Positions 1 to 9,427 of a DNA stretch of 64,000 nucleotides are shown piece by piece. The stretch spans positions 124,001 to 188,000 of the forward strand of contig JANSXA010000005.1 in assembly GCA_024743175.1 (NCBI GenBank), written 5' to 3'. A model generated the notes under the pieces. That model saw only the letters and a program-made list of their open reading frames with translations, did not search any database and had not been told where the DNA came from. Each line of letters begins with the position of its first letter. The first letter of the stretch is position 1. Source of the DNA: Pseudomonadaceae bacterium (GTDB taxonomy: Bacteria; Pseudomonadota; Gammaproteobacteria; Pseudomonadales; Azotimanducaceae). The translations under genes and the position numbers were made by a program.

Positions 1-455
1 ACCTCAGCAATGCCGAACGCACAGCGTATATCAGCCAGCAGCATCTGCCAGCGCCTGATGTGCAGATCTACGCCATGGCCAGTCCGGGTCACGCACAGCG
101 CAATTATGGTTTGTATCCAGGCAATCACACTAATTTCGACGGCGCGCCCGCATTACATCCCCCCTTCAGCGAGCTGCTTGCGCCCAACTGGATTGAGGAT
201 ATGCAAAACGCTGAAGCAGGTTATTCCACCACGCGGATCATGAAAGACGGCCGACGCATCACAGGAGGCACAACCTATGGCGCTTCGGGCATAGTCTACG
301 TCTGGGATGGGCTTTTTGATCTCACCCTTCTGTTGCCTGGAAAAGCCCGGGAGTGCTTTGAGATTATCGGCGAAGTAGCACCTGACACCTTAGAAATGGG
401 TGAGTGGGTGGAACATTATGATAATAATGGCCCGCTGTATCGATGGTTGCTCTGA
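1..455 (+). CDS. C-terminal part of an unrecognised protein (5' end outside window)
   Basis: An open frame runs in from the left edge (reading from base 3) to a TGA, giving about 150 residues of a longer protein. I do not recognise the family. The visible part is rich in Gly, Asn and aromatic residues (for example LYPGNHTNFDG and GGTTYGASGIVYVWDG) and has no membrane segment. It ends 29 bp before the stop of the convergent neighbour. A GTG at base 60 is in frame, but coding continues upstream of it, so it is probably not the start. Confidence 0.6.
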   Translation, partial: LSNAERTAYISQQHLPAPDVQIYAMASPGHAQRNYGLYPGNHTNFDGAPALHPPFSELLAPNWIEDMQNAEAGYSTTRIMKDGRRITGGTTYGASGIVYVWDGLFDLTLLLPGKARECFEIIGEVAPDTLEMGEWVEHYDNNGPLYRWLL

Positions 456-484
456 ATCAGATCTCTAACGAGCAATTTGCGCCG

Positions 485-2944
485 CTAATCCACAACATTC
501 AGCAACCTGGCATACGCTTCCCGCACGGGCTTGGCTTGACAACCCTGCTGCAGATGCGCGCTGATAGCTGTTCGATTGGTACGCTCCGTCTCCAGCATTG
601 CCTGCGCATCTCTGATCCCGCGCCGAATACCCTGTTCAGTTGCACCCGCTGCCGCATTGCTTAGCGCCTGACCGATATTGACTGAACCGGACGGAGCGTT
701 GATTTCGTCATAGAAGCGGCCATATTTCTCCGCATAGCGTCGCTCAACCAGGGTCTCGTCACGTTGAATCACATTGACGTTGCCGTGATCCCAGCCGCCG
801 ACCGTGGTTTCCGTGACCGTATATACAAACGGCACAGGGTCCTGGATGTGATCAGCACAAAAGGTTGAATAACCCTGCAGATATGTTCGATAAAAGACTT
901 TCTTGTAATAGTCTGTGGCTTCTATTTTTGGTGCATTCCTTTCCAGCAGACGGATGAACTTTTCATAGTCTGTTGCGGCGTAGAGCAGCGTATCCGGTCC
1001 ACTGCAATAGGGCTCCAACTCATAACGCTCATCACTGCAGTGACGACAGGATTCACCTATCCGGTAGTAAAATTTATTCTCCTGGTTACTCCGGCCATGT
1101 AGACGAGCGACCAGACTGGCAAAGTCGTTAGCAAACCTTTGAACCGGAACACCGGTGATCTGCTGGCCGATACCCACCTTTTCGGCCACACACTGACAAT
1201 ATGGCTCACGTTGAATAACCGCAAAAATATCCGGCTCGTGAGACATACACGCCTCATACAATGGTTTGATGGTTGCGTAATCTGCACTGGCTTGAAAAAC
1301 CTCACTCTTCTTCTGCTTCAGATCGTTTGCAGCCACTTGTTTTAAACCTTCAACAGTGTCTCGAGCCTGCAGCGCAAACTGTGGAATCACGCGCAGTTGT
1401 ACCGGACTATCTTTCGGTGGGCCCATGAGGCCGGACGAAATCAGCTGGCTGTCTCGATACAGCACAAGGCTTAAGGTCGCATCAACGTTGTCTTTATAAC
1501 TCAGGGGGTAAAGATAAGCGTGAGTGACACGTGGATTACAGCTTCGGCCCGCCCGCGGTTCAACTTCAAAATGGATAATGTAACCCTGCACTGACCGGCC
1601 TGTTTCGCGCAGATCGCCAACGCAGACATCTGAATACTCACTGTCGTACTCAAGCTGTAACAACAACGGCTTCTCAGCTCCCGCTGCGCCCGATTTCCTG
1701 GTCAGTTTGCCCTGAGCTCGGGCCGTCATGTAATCCACATGATGCCAATCCCAGTGAAAGCGCCCCTGCCAGGGCACATCAAAAAACCCCGGAACATAGG
1801 GTGAGGCAACGGTTGTTTCCGCGGCGCTTTCAATTGGTAGACAGACCGTGCAACCGGTTTTTGTCAGTGACTGCGTTGCTGGTTCAGGCACCTTGCGGAC
1901 GTCGGCTGTTGTCAGCAGCTGATTATTGCTTGCGGCTGGTGCTGCATTTAGCGAGGGGGTTACGACCTTCTCCTGTGGCTCTGAAGACACCTCTGGCACG
2001 GCCATCACCAGCCCTTTGCCGCCATTGTGCGGCCACAGATCTCCAGAGGCTACAACTGAATTGTTGGAGCGCACTTCCATACGCAATCGATCAGGCGCAG
2101 CTGCATGCAGACTCAAAATCGTCTTCGAATCTGGACAGCCGGCATCTGCTGCGGGTTTCAATAGCAGGGTCAATCCATCTGGAGAACGATCAAACTCCAC
2201 CATGTGACCAATGCAATAAGCTCGTACGTCGTTACCAGACGAACGCGCATTGACATGAATCGCCGCGTCTTGCGCATAGGTCGGGATCTCGTCAAAAGAA
2301 TTGAGAGACATCCTGGCCTTGATACCCCCCGCCCACATCAGGTCTCCTTTCCATCCCGGATAAAACACGCCTTTCTTGAACGGCGAGGACGATGGTGCGG
2401 CTTGTGTCTGCACAGCTTGCGCCTCAACCTGAACAGGTTTTTGCACGGCCGGTGCTGGGACGGTATTCGATACAACGGTGATTTCCTCTGCTGGTACCAC
2501 AGGCGGCACATAATCAGCCAGCTGCTGCAATTCGTTCTGACAGGCGCCAGCAGATTGCGCTAACAAATACGATTGCGGATTCGATGCAGAGACACCACCT
2601 TGTGCGATCAGCGTTTCGAGTTGTCGATCAAAAATCTGCTTGGCTTTGATAATTTCTGCTGACATTTCCTGCCGATCAGAAAAACGACGTTCAACGCCAT
2701 TCTGCCAGTCCTGAACGTTCTGCACAAAAGCGAGCATCCTGCTCGGGTTAGACGATTGAGCAGCATCCTGAACCCGCATACTGAATGTGTAATAACAGTA
2801 GGCTACCCGCGCTTCCGGGGTATCGACTTCTGCGGGCAGGTCAGCTGGACCATCCTGTGTATACGCAAAACCGGCAGCCAACATAGCGACCGCACTTGAT
2901 AGAAGCTGCCATCTCAAAACACTAATTTTCCAATACACAGACAT
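485..2944 (-). CDS. Large exported protein of unknown function, 819 aa
   Basis: The N-terminus has a short positive stretch and a hydrophobic core ending near AGFAYTQD at about residue 30, which looks like a signal peptide, so the protein is probably periplasmic or surface-exposed. No catalytic motif was recognised. The middle contains two similar beta-rich stretches introduced by FYPGWKGDLMWAGG and FFDVPWQGRFHWDWHH, suggesting an internally duplicated domain of roughly 150 residues. The C-terminal third is rich in cysteine (CMSHEP, YCQCVAEK, CRHCSDE, FCADH), which could mean disulfides or metal binding. The gene stands alone between a convergent partial gene and a small DUF1801-type gene transcribed in the same direction. 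Confidence 0.7.
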   Translation of the reverse strand: MSVYWKISVLRWQLLSSAVAMLAAGFAYTQDGPADLPAEVDTPEARVAYCYYTFSMRVQDAAQSSNPSRMLAFVQNVQDWQNGVERRFSDRQEMSAEIIKAKQIFDRQLETLIAQGGVSASNPQSYLLAQSAGACQNELQQLADYVPPVVPAEEITVVSNTVPAPAVQKPVQVEAQAVQTQAAPSSSPFKKGVFYPGWKGDLMWAGGIKARMSLNSFDEIPTYAQDAAIHVNARSSGNDVRAYCIGHMVEFDRSPDGLTLLLKPAADAGCPDSKTILSLHAAAPDRLRMEVRSNNSVVASGDLWPHNGGKGLVMAVPEVSSEPQEKVVTPSLNAAPAASNNQLLTTADVRKVPEPATQSLTKTGCTVCLPIESAAETTVASPYVPGFFDVPWQGRFHWDWHHVDYMTARAQGKLTRKSGAAGAEKPLLLQLEYDSEYSDVCVGDLRETGRSVQGYIIHFEVEPRAGRSCNPRVTHAYLYPLSYKDNVDATLSLVLYRDSQLISSGLMGPPKDSPVQLRVIPQFALQARDTVEGLKQVAANDLKQKKSEVFQASADYATIKPLYEACMSHEPDIFAVIQREPYCQCVAEKVGIGQQITGVPVQRFANDFASLVARLHGRSNQENKFYYRIGESCRHCSDERYELEPYCSGPDTLLYAATDYEKFIRLLERNAPKIEATDYYKKVFYRTYLQGYSTFCADHIQDPVPFVYTVTETTVGGWDHGNVNVIQRDETLVERRYAEKYGRFYDEINAPSGSVNIGQALSNAAAGATEQGIRRGIRDAQAMLETERTNRTAISAHLQQGCQAKPVREAYARLLNVVD

Positions 2945-2991
2945 TCGCCACCAGAAAACGATAGACTATCAAGCACACAGAGCAATGACGA

Positions 2992-3447
2992 CTAACCGTT
3001 CTGGTTTGTTCCAACAGGCTGATAACGTTTTTTCATCAGCGCAACAGAACCGCTCACTATTTCTTCCAGCACCTGCATATCAATTTTACTCAATCGACCC
3101 AGATACAGACAGGATCGGCCTGTCTTATAGGGGCCCAGCTGGCTTAATAGATTACCGTAGGGTTCAAAGCCGGGCATGATGTAGACCACCATATTCGCTT
3201 TGCGCGGCGCAAACCCGGTGAGAAAATGATCTCCCTCTCTACCGCTGTCATAAACATAGTGATAGCGACCAAAACCGATCATGCTGGTACCCCATAAAGT
3301 TGCAGGTTCCCCCGACGCTCTGGTCATCATATCGAGCAGTAGAAAAGCATCTTCACGTCGACCTTCGTGAGAGACAGACTCGAGATATGTTTTCACACTT
3401 TTTTCTGTAGGCTGGGTTTTGTTGTTAGCAGCAGTTGTACGCGGCAT
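2992..3447 (-). CDS. DUF1801-domain protein
   Basis: A small soluble protein of 151 aa. The order of motifs fits DUF1801 (YdhG-like fold): a helical N-terminus, then ATLWGTSMIGFGRYHYVYDSG, PRKANMVVYIMPGF, and a C-terminal segment ending in the GRSCLYLGRLSKID type motif. The biochemical function of the family is not established. I chose the internal ATG (MPRTT) because the coding strand carries AGGAGAGG just before it; the longer reading adds 16 residues that overlap the divergent transferase gene. The two genes start about 30 bp apart on opposite strands. Confidence 0.75.
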   Translation of the reverse strand: MPRTTAANNKTQPTEKSVKTYLESVSHEGRREDAFLLLDMMTRASGEPATLWGTSMIGFGRYHYVYDSGREGDHFLTGFAPRKANMVVYIMPGFEPYGNLLSQLGPYKTGRSCLYLGRLSKIDMQVLEEIVSGSVALMKKRYQPVGTNQNG

Positions 3448-3477
3448 AGTATCCTCTCCTAGCATGAGCCTTTCGTT

Positions 3478-4086
3478 ATGATACAAATCTATCACGCCAA
3501 CAACACCCGCGGCATACGGCCAATATGGCTCTGCGAAGAATTAGGGATTGAGTATTCGGTCACCAAGATCGACTTCTCCCAAGAGTTTCGACGCCAACCC
3601 GAATGGCGGATGATGAATCCTGTCGGCAAGGTGCCTGTCCTGGAAGATGGTAAGCTGCGGATGTTCGAATCCGGCGCCATGGTGGAATATCTCCTGACCC
3701 GATACGGTGAAGGCAGGTTACATCCGAATCCATCCAGCGATGCTTATGCCCACTACCTGCAGTGGCTGTGGTTTGGCGAGGCAACACTGTCGCGCCCTCT
3801 GGGTGAAATCGTTAACCATCGAAGAGAGTTTCAGGGCGATAAAGAGATCCCTGAGGTGGTTGCCGAAATGGGTAACCGCGCCGGCGAGTGCCTGACAGCA
3901 ATTGCTGACGCTGTCGAAAACCAACACTTTATTTGTGGGGATGCATTCACCGCTGCAGACATTATGCTGGGATACGGACTACATCTGTCAGAGTTGTTAG
4001 TACCTGAAAAAATGCCTGAGAAACTGCAACCTTACTGGGCAGGGCTCAAACAACGTACAGCCTTTCAGATCGCCAAAAGCGCCTGA
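3478..4086 (+). CDS. Glutathione S-transferase family protein
   Basis: A cytosolic thioredoxin-fold transferase of 202 aa, expected to conjugate glutathione to electrophiles or act as a glutathione-dependent lyase or peroxidase. The N-terminal domain has IYHANNTRGIRPIWLCEELG, the cis-proline segment NPVGKVPVLEDG and the glutathione-binding FESGAMVEYL (ES pair near residues 63-65). The helical C-terminal domain has the usual FTAADIMLGYGL motif. It is followed 66 bp later by a MAPEG membrane protein, a second family linked to glutathione. The specific substrate cannot be read from the sequence. Confidence 0.85.
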   Translation: MIQIYHANNTRGIRPIWLCEELGIEYSVTKIDFSQEFRRQPEWRMMNPVGKVPVLEDGKLRMFESGAMVEYLLTRYGEGRLHPNPSSDAYAHYLQWLWFGEATLSRPLGEIVNHRREFQGDKEIPEVVAEMGNRAGECLTAIADAVENQHFICGDAFTAADIMLGYGLHLSELLVPEKMPEKLQPYWAGLKQRTAFQIAKSA

Positions 4087-4152
4087 GCCTAATGGCTTGA
4101 CTTTAAGCACACGACAGTCAACATCGACACTCAATTTATTACGGACTAATCC

Positions 4153-4536
4153 ATGGCGACCATCACGCTGCTGTACGCCGGCATCTTAGGCATCATCTCT
4201 ATCGCACTGGCCTTTGCAGTCGGCTCGCAACGCGGGAAAACCAAAATTTCCGTAGGTACAGGTCAGAGCGATGTATTGTTTATTGCAACCCGCAGGCATG
4301 GCAATTTTGTTGAATATGTGCCCCTGGCTCTGATCTTAATGGGGCTGCTGGAATTGAACGGTGTCAGCTCAATTGCTATCCACAGCTTCGGCGCACTTCT
4401 GGTTATCTCCCGCATCTGTCACCCACTGGGATTGAAAGTTGGCGCAACTTCCCATCCGCTGCGCGCAATTGGCACGCTGGGTACCGTTGTCGTCACCGTG
4501 GTGATGTCGGTCTGGGCTATTGTCGCTTTCTTCTAA
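4153..4536 (+). CDS. MAPEG family membrane protein
   Basis: A 127-residue integral inner-membrane protein with about four hydrophobic helices. It carries the family hallmark of an RRHGNF segment followed by VEYVPLALILMGLLELNG in the second helix, then the SRICHPLGL loop. MAPEG proteins include microsomal glutathione transferases, and bacterial members are mostly uncharacterised. Its place directly after a soluble glutathione S-transferase supports a role in detoxifying lipophilic electrophiles or peroxides, which is inference. The next gene starts 30 bp downstream, so co-transcription is likely. Confidence 0.82.
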   Translation: MATITLLYAGILGIISIALAFAVGSQRGKTKISVGTGQSDVLFIATRRHGNFVEYVPLALILMGLLELNGVSSIAIHSFGALLVISRICHPLGLKVGATSHPLRAIGTLGTVVVTVVMSVWAIVAFF

Positions 4537-4566
4537 CCAGGTATCCGCTGATAAAACCAAGAGTAG

Positions 4567-5271
4567 ATGATTAAAGGAATCAACTTTTTCGCGCAGGGCG
4601 CACGCATGACCATGCGCAAAGACGTGCGTCCGTTTGTTTTTCTGCCTGCTTTCGTGAGTCTGGCCATCATTGTTGGCGGACTTACCCTTGGTTTCAGCTA
4701 CATCAATGATCTGACCAGCTATCTGGTCACCAGCCTGCCGGAATGGCTGAGCTTTCTGCAGTGGATTTTACAGCCGATTCTGTATCTATTGGGTCTGCTG
4801 GTCGGCGCCTGGTCTTTCGGTTTCCTGGCTACCATTATCGGTTCTCCATTTCTGGGCGATCTTGCCCTGAAAGTCGACAATATGCCGGACCCCCAGATAG
4901 CCTGGTACAAACAGATCGTCCCAGCGCTCAGCCGCGAACTGCGCAAGCTGCGTTACCACATCCCACGGCTTTTACTGTTGCTGTTGCTGAGCGTTATCCC
5001 GGTCATTAACACGCTGGCACCCTTTTTATGGGTGGCTTTTGGTGCCTGGTTGATGGCCGTACAATTCTGCGACTACACCAGTGAAAATCGTCAACTGCCT
5101 TTTGAAGAGACTCTGGTCACGCTGCAGGCCAATAAAAGTAAAGCGCTGGGCTTTGGCGCTTGTGTAACTCTTGCCATGGCGGTGCCTCTGGCTAATTTTC
5201 TGGTAGCACCTATTGCTGTTGCTGGCGGAACGCTGTTGATGAAATCTATCCGGGAGAACCCAAATGTTTAA
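4567..5271 (+). CDS. CysZ/EI24-like membrane protein
   Basis: An inner-membrane protein of 234 aa with about four long hydrophobic segments. It has the features of the CysZ/EI24 family: an N-terminal GINFFAQGARM amphipathic start, an early FLPAFVSLAI helix and the central LRKLRYHIPRLLLLLLLSVIPV block. CysZ in Escherichia coli supports sulfate uptake. Here there are no sulfate-assimilation neighbours, so the substrate is uncertain. The 3' end overlaps the start of the esterase gene by 8 bp, indicating translational coupling in the same operon. Confidence 0.75.
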   Translation: MIKGINFFAQGARMTMRKDVRPFVFLPAFVSLAIIVGGLTLGFSYINDLTSYLVTSLPEWLSFLQWILQPILYLLGLLVGAWSFGFLATIIGSPFLGDLALKVDNMPDPQIAWYKQIVPALSRELRKLRYHIPRLLLLLLLSVIPVINTLAPFLWVAFGAWLMAVQFCDYTSENRQLPFEETLVTLQANKSKALGFGACVTLAMAVPLANFLVAPIAVAGGTLLMKSIRENPNV

Positions 5272-6157
5272 GCTGTTTTTACGCACTGCTACGGTAAGCG
5301 TAATCCTGTTGGCTGCAATACCGAGCCTCGCTGATCAATTCTGGGCTCACGGCATCGTCAAACTGATCGATGTTGCTTATGGCGAAGACCCGCAACAGAC
5401 AATGGACGTGTTTCTGCATGGCGATCGTACTGGTGAACCAAACTATTTTGCGCCGGACCCTGAGCCTCGCCCGACGCTGGTGTGGATTCATGGTGGCGGC
5501 TGGGTAGGCGGAGACAAGGCCGCTGAAATCTCGCAGCTGATTCCCTATCTGCAGAAGGGTTGGAATGTGTTCAACCTCAACTATCGTCAGGGCAGTGATA
5601 CAGCACCCCAGGCCGCAGACGATGTGATGTGCGCTTATCAGGCGATTGTGGCCAGGCTGGAAAAATCAGGCAATACCCAGGCACCCATCGTTGTTTCCGG
5701 CGCCAGCGCAGGTGGGCATCTGGCATTGGTTGTGGGTTTACTCAACAGCACCGGCAAACACAAATGCCGGAGTCCACGCAAACCTGCAGCCATTGTTAAC
5801 TGGTTTGGCATAACGGACATCGAAATGGTTGACGAATATCTCGAGCAAGCCAGACCGGAGCAGAATTACGCACGCAACTGGGCAGGCTCCGCTGCAAAAG
5901 TGGCTGAGGTTTCTGCCCTCTATTCACCTCTGTACCTGATCTCTGATAATGCCCCAGCCATCATTACCATTCATGGGGACAAAGATAGCGTGGTACCTTT
6001 CGATCAAGCCGAATCTTTGCACGCAAGCCTGACAACACCCAACGAGCTGCTGATGCAAGCAGGTGGCAACCACAGTGGCTTCACTGACAAACAGTACAAG
6101 GCGGCTTACACCGCGATTTTCAAATTCCTGGATATCCACACGCGCCATAAGCGCTGA
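5264..6157 (+). CDS. Exported alpha/beta-hydrolase (HSL/carboxylesterase type)
   Basis: A serine esterase or lipase-like enzyme of 297 aa with an N-terminal signal peptide ending near residue 23 (AIPSLADQ). The oxyanion-hole motif HGGGW is at residues 76-80. The nucleophile elbow GASAGGH is at 146-152 (Ser148), with the acid Asp in the HGDKDSVVPF segment and the His in GGNHSGF near the C-terminus. The complete catalytic triad supports an active enzyme. It probably hydrolyses small acyl esters in the periplasm. It overlaps the CysZ-like gene and is followed 32 bp later by the multidomain monooxygenase gene. Confidence 0.85.
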   Translation: MFKLFLRTATVSVILLAAIPSLADQFWAHGIVKLIDVAYGEDPQQTMDVFLHGDRTGEPNYFAPDPEPRPTLVWIHGGGWVGGDKAAEISQLIPYLQKGWNVFNLNYRQGSDTAPQAADDVMCAYQAIVARLEKSGNTQAPIVVSGASAGGHLALVVGLLNSTGKHKCRSPRKPAAIVNWFGITDIEMVDEYLEQARPEQNYARNWAGSAAKVAEVSALYSPLYLISDNAPAIITIHGDKDSVVPFDQAESLHASLTTPNELLMQAGGNHSGFTDKQYKAAYTAIFKFLDIHTRHKR

Positions 6158-6189
6158 GTTATGCAGATCCAGTTTCGCAGAGGAAAGAC

Positions 6190-8133
6190 ATGTTGAGAAA
6201 TTTTCTGGTCACAGCGGCGATTCTGCTCAGCGGATACAGCCATGCCCTGCAGGTGGATAATTTTGTCCTGCTCGATCATCGCGGTGATGCACATGAGCTG
6301 TTCTACCATCGCGGTGCACCAGCGGTGGTCATTATGGCTTACAACCAGAACTGCAAAGCGGCAACCGATGCCATACCAGCACTGCAGTCCCTGCAAAGTA
6401 AATACAACGATCAGGTTGAGTTCTGGCTGTTGAACAGTGACGCCACTGTGGACCGAAAGGCGCTGGCACAACATGCAGAAGCTTCAGGCATCACTTTACC
6501 GATTCTGCAGGACGACACGACACTCATTAGTGAGTCCCTGCAGGCTCAGTATGCAGGTGAAGTACTGGTCCTCGACCCACGTAGCTGGCGAGTAGCCTAC
6601 CGCGGCTCAGTGCAGTCTGAAGGACAAACTGCAACCTCAGCGATAGCGGACACATTGGATTCGCTGGCGTCCGGAAAGACAGCCGATGCGCACAGCGAAA
6701 CTGTTAAAGGCTGTGAAATCACTTACCCTGACCGAAGTGAAACAGCCAGCATCAGCTATGCCAGTACCATCGCTCCGCTGCTGCAACAGAAATGTGTGGT
6801 CTGCCATACGGAAGGTGGCTTAGGCCCCTGGGCGATGAACAGTTATACAATGATTCAAGGGTTTGCACCGATGATTCGCGAAGTTGTCCGCACCAAACGG
6901 ATGCCGCCCTGGCATGCAGACCCGCATATCGGACAGTGGAAAAACGACATTTCTTTAACCACGGAAGAAACCCGGCAGTTGATCCACTGGATTGAAGCTG
7001 GTGCGCCTAGAGGTAGCGGTAGTGATCCACTGGCTTCTAACACAATTGATCAGGTGGAATGGCCGCTGGGAGAGCCCGATCTTATCCTCGAAATCCCCGC
7101 TTACACGGTACCCGTCAGTGGAGAGGTCGATTACCAGTTTCCAACCGTGAAAAACCCCCTGGATACCGGTGTGTGGGTCAAAGCCGCCACCGTTGTGCCC
7201 GGCGAACGGGAAGTAGTACATCATATCCTTGCCGGCACGCAGGATAGCGACACCACAGAGCTGCGACGCACCAGTGGTGTTTTCGATAATTATCTGATTG
7301 GTTACGCACCTGGCAATGAGTCACATGAATTTCCGGACGGCACCGGCGTCTACATTCCCCCGGGTGGCGAATACCTGTTTCAGATGCACTACACCCCGAT
7401 TGGCCGAGAGGTGGTCGACAGATCGAAAATCGGCTTGTATCTGCATCGAGAAGTACCGGAAAACTATTTTCGTCAGGATGTTGTGGTTAACCCGATGATC
7501 AAAATACCGCCAAACACAGCACGCCATACAGAGGTGGCTTATTACGCTTTTGATAAACCGGCAACACTGCATAACCTGGTACCTCATGCGCATTATCGCG
7601 GCGTGGCTTCGCGATTTGAATTATGGAAACCTGATGGCGAAAAAGAAGTCATCCTCAATGTACCCAATTACGATTTCAACTGGCAGCGCACGTATGAATT
7701 TGTTGTCCCTAAACAGATCGAAGCCGGCACACGCCTGGTACACACCACCTGGTATGACAACTCAGCAGCAAACACGGCAAATCCCGACGCCAGCCGTGAG
7801 GTCCCCTGGGGGCTGCAATCCTGGGATGAAATGTTGTACGGCGCATTCAGTTACACCTGGGTAGATGAAAACACCGAAGCACCGATTCACGACAAGATGA
7901 TGGCGCGAACCAATCAGTATGTTGGATTCCTGGATCAGAACATCGATGGTAAGGTCAGCTGGCGCGAGCTGCCCAGATCAATAAAAAAGCAGCTGGTGCA
8001 GGGGTTCAGCACTGTGGACACTAACGGTGACGGTGGTCTGGATCTGCAGGAGATGCACAAGCTGACCGAGCGGCGTGCCGAGCAGCGTCGCGAAGAGAGT
8101 GAAGCGCCAAGTCCTCAGTCGGGCGCTCGCTGA
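6190..8133 (+). CDS. Multidomain exported protein: redoxin, cytochrome c, copper type II monooxygenase, EF-hands
   Basis: A 647-aa protein with a signal peptide (cleavage near SHA-LQ, residue 19). Residues about 20-160 resemble an AhpC/TSA redoxin fold but keep only one cysteine (NQNC, residue 55). Haem motif CVVCH lies at 202-206 and MPPWHAD at 238-244. Residues about 290-560 match peptidylglycine or dopamine beta-monooxygenases: HH at 344-345 and H400 fit the CuH site, and HAH at 466-468 plus Met548 in WDEM fit the CuM site. Two EF-hand loops follow (582-593 and 610-621). A periplasmic ascorbate-type hydroxylase with its own electron-transfer domain is inferred; the substrate is unknown. 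The start has AGAGGAAAG upstream. Confidence 0.8.
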   Translation: MLRNFLVTAAILLSGYSHALQVDNFVLLDHRGDAHELFYHRGAPAVVIMAYNQNCKAATDAIPALQSLQSKYNDQVEFWLLNSDATVDRKALAQHAEASGITLPILQDDTTLISESLQAQYAGEVLVLDPRSWRVAYRGSVQSEGQTATSAIADTLDSLASGKTADAHSETVKGCEITYPDRSETASISYASTIAPLLQQKCVVCHTEGGLGPWAMNSYTMIQGFAPMIREVVRTKRMPPWHADPHIGQWKNDISLTTEETRQLIHWIEAGAPRGSGSDPLASNTIDQVEWPLGEPDLILEIPAYTVPVSGEVDYQFPTVKNPLDTGVWVKAATVVPGEREVVHHILAGTQDSDTTELRRTSGVFDNYLIGYAPGNESHEFPDGTGVYIPPGGEYLFQMHYTPIGREVVDRSKIGLYLHREVPENYFRQDVVVNPMIKIPPNTARHTEVAYYAFDKPATLHNLVPHAHYRGVASRFELWKPDGEKEVILNVPNYDFNWQRTYEFVVPKQIEAGTRLVHTTWYDNSAANTANPDASREVPWGLQSWDEMLYGAFSYTWVDENTEAPIHDKMMARTNQYVGFLDQNIDGKVSWRELPRSIKKQLVQGFSTVDTNGDGGLDLQEMHKLTERRAEQRREESEAPSPQSGAR

Positions 8134-8221
8134 GCCGGGCAGGTTTCGCACCTGCTGCAAACATCTGGCTGAACCTGGCCACCATTCGCGCTAGGATAGG
8201 GTTAATCAGGAGATAACCATC

Positions 8222-9424
8222 ATGCAACGCGAATTCGACATTATTGTTTGGGGTGCCAGCGGTTTTACCGGCAAGCTGGTCACTGCCTACATGGAAAAAA
8301 CTTACGGCAAAGGCAATCTGAAGTGGGCCATTGCCGGGCGCAATCTCGAAAAGCTGCAAAGCAGCGTGCAGAACAGCGATATTGAAATACTTGTTGCGGA
8401 TTCCCACGATCAGAACGCGATGAACGAGCTGGCCAGCAAGGCGCGGGTCATTCTCACTACGGTTGGACCTTATGCGCGCTACGGCTCCGAGCTGGTGGCC
8501 GCTTGTGCCGCCAATGGCACTCACTATTGCGACCTCACCGGTGAAGTTCACTGGATGCGCAAAATGATAGATACACACAGCGCAGCGGCCAAAGAAAGTG
8601 GTGCCCGTATCGTTCACACCTGTGGTTTCGACAGTATCCCGTCAGACATCGGCGTGTATTTCATGCAGCAGCAGATGCAGCAGGCACACGGCGTTCCAGC
8701 CCAGCGCATTAAATACCGAACCAAGGCATTCAAAGGCGGGTTCAGCGGTGGCACCGTTGACAGCATGATGGCGATGATGGAATCCGCGCAAAGCGATCCC
8801 AACATCATGAAAGTTATCTCCGATCCTTACGCGCTGAACGTCAGCCACCGCGGATTAGATGGCATGGACACCAACCTCGCCTACTACGATGCGGACTTCA
8901 ACTCCTGGGTCGGGCCTTTTGTTATGGCCGCAATTAACACTCGTGTAGTGCGTCGCTCGAATGAACTGTTAGGCCTCGCATACGGCCCGGAATTCCGTTA
9001 CGACGAAGGCACGCTGATGAAAGACGGTGTGCCTGGCATGTTTGGCGCCACGTTGATGTCGATGGGTACCATCACGGTAAACAGTCTCTCCGCGTTCTCA
9101 CCCACCCGCAAACTGTTGCAGACTGTGTTGCCCAAACCTGGCGAAGGCCCCTCACAGGAAACTATGGATAAAGGCTTCTTCGAAATAGAACTGGTTGCCA
9201 AACACCCGTTTGAAAACAGCAAAAGCCTGCGCGGCCGGGTCTATGGCGACCGCGATCCAGGTTATGGCTCTACCGCCAAGATGTTATCTGAATGTGCGGT
9301 ATGCCTGGCACAGGATGAACTACCGGTTGACGGTGGTTTCTGGACACCTGCCAGTGCTATGGGTGATGCTTTGTTAAAAAGGTTGCCTGCCAATGCAGGT
9401 GTGACCTTCGAGCTGATCGACTGA
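8222..9424 (+). CDS. Saccharopine dehydrogenase-like / trans-acting enoyl reductase family protein
   Basis: A 400-aa NAD(P)-dependent oxidoreductase. The N-terminal Rossmann motif GASGFTG is at residues 11-17, followed by AGRNLEKL and the TVGPYARYG and YCDLTGEVHWMRKMID segments typical of this family. In mycobacteria the homologue reduces a trans double bond during phenolphthiocerol lipid synthesis. In proteobacteria the role is usually unassigned, so a lipid-related reduction is inference. A good ribosome-binding site (CAGGAG) precedes the ATG. The stop lies 3 bp from the stop of the convergent MFS gene. Confidence 0.8.
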   Translation: MQREFDIIVWGASGFTGKLVTAYMEKTYGKGNLKWAIAGRNLEKLQSSVQNSDIEILVADSHDQNAMNELASKARVILTTVGPYARYGSELVAACAANGTHYCDLTGEVHWMRKMIDTHSAAAKESGARIVHTCGFDSIPSDIGVYFMQQQMQQAHGVPAQRIKYRTKAFKGGFSGGTVDSMMAMMESAQSDPNIMKVISDPYALNVSHRGLDGMDTNLAYYDADFNSWVGPFVMAAINTRVVRRSNELLGLAYGPEFRYDEGTLMKDGVPGMFGATLMSMGTITVNSLSAFSPTRKLLQTVLPKPGEGPSQETMDKGFFEIELVAKHPFENSKSLRGRVYGDRDPGYGSTAKMLSECAVCLAQDELPVDGGFWTPASAMGDALLKRLPANAGVTFELID

Positions 9425-9427
9425 CCC

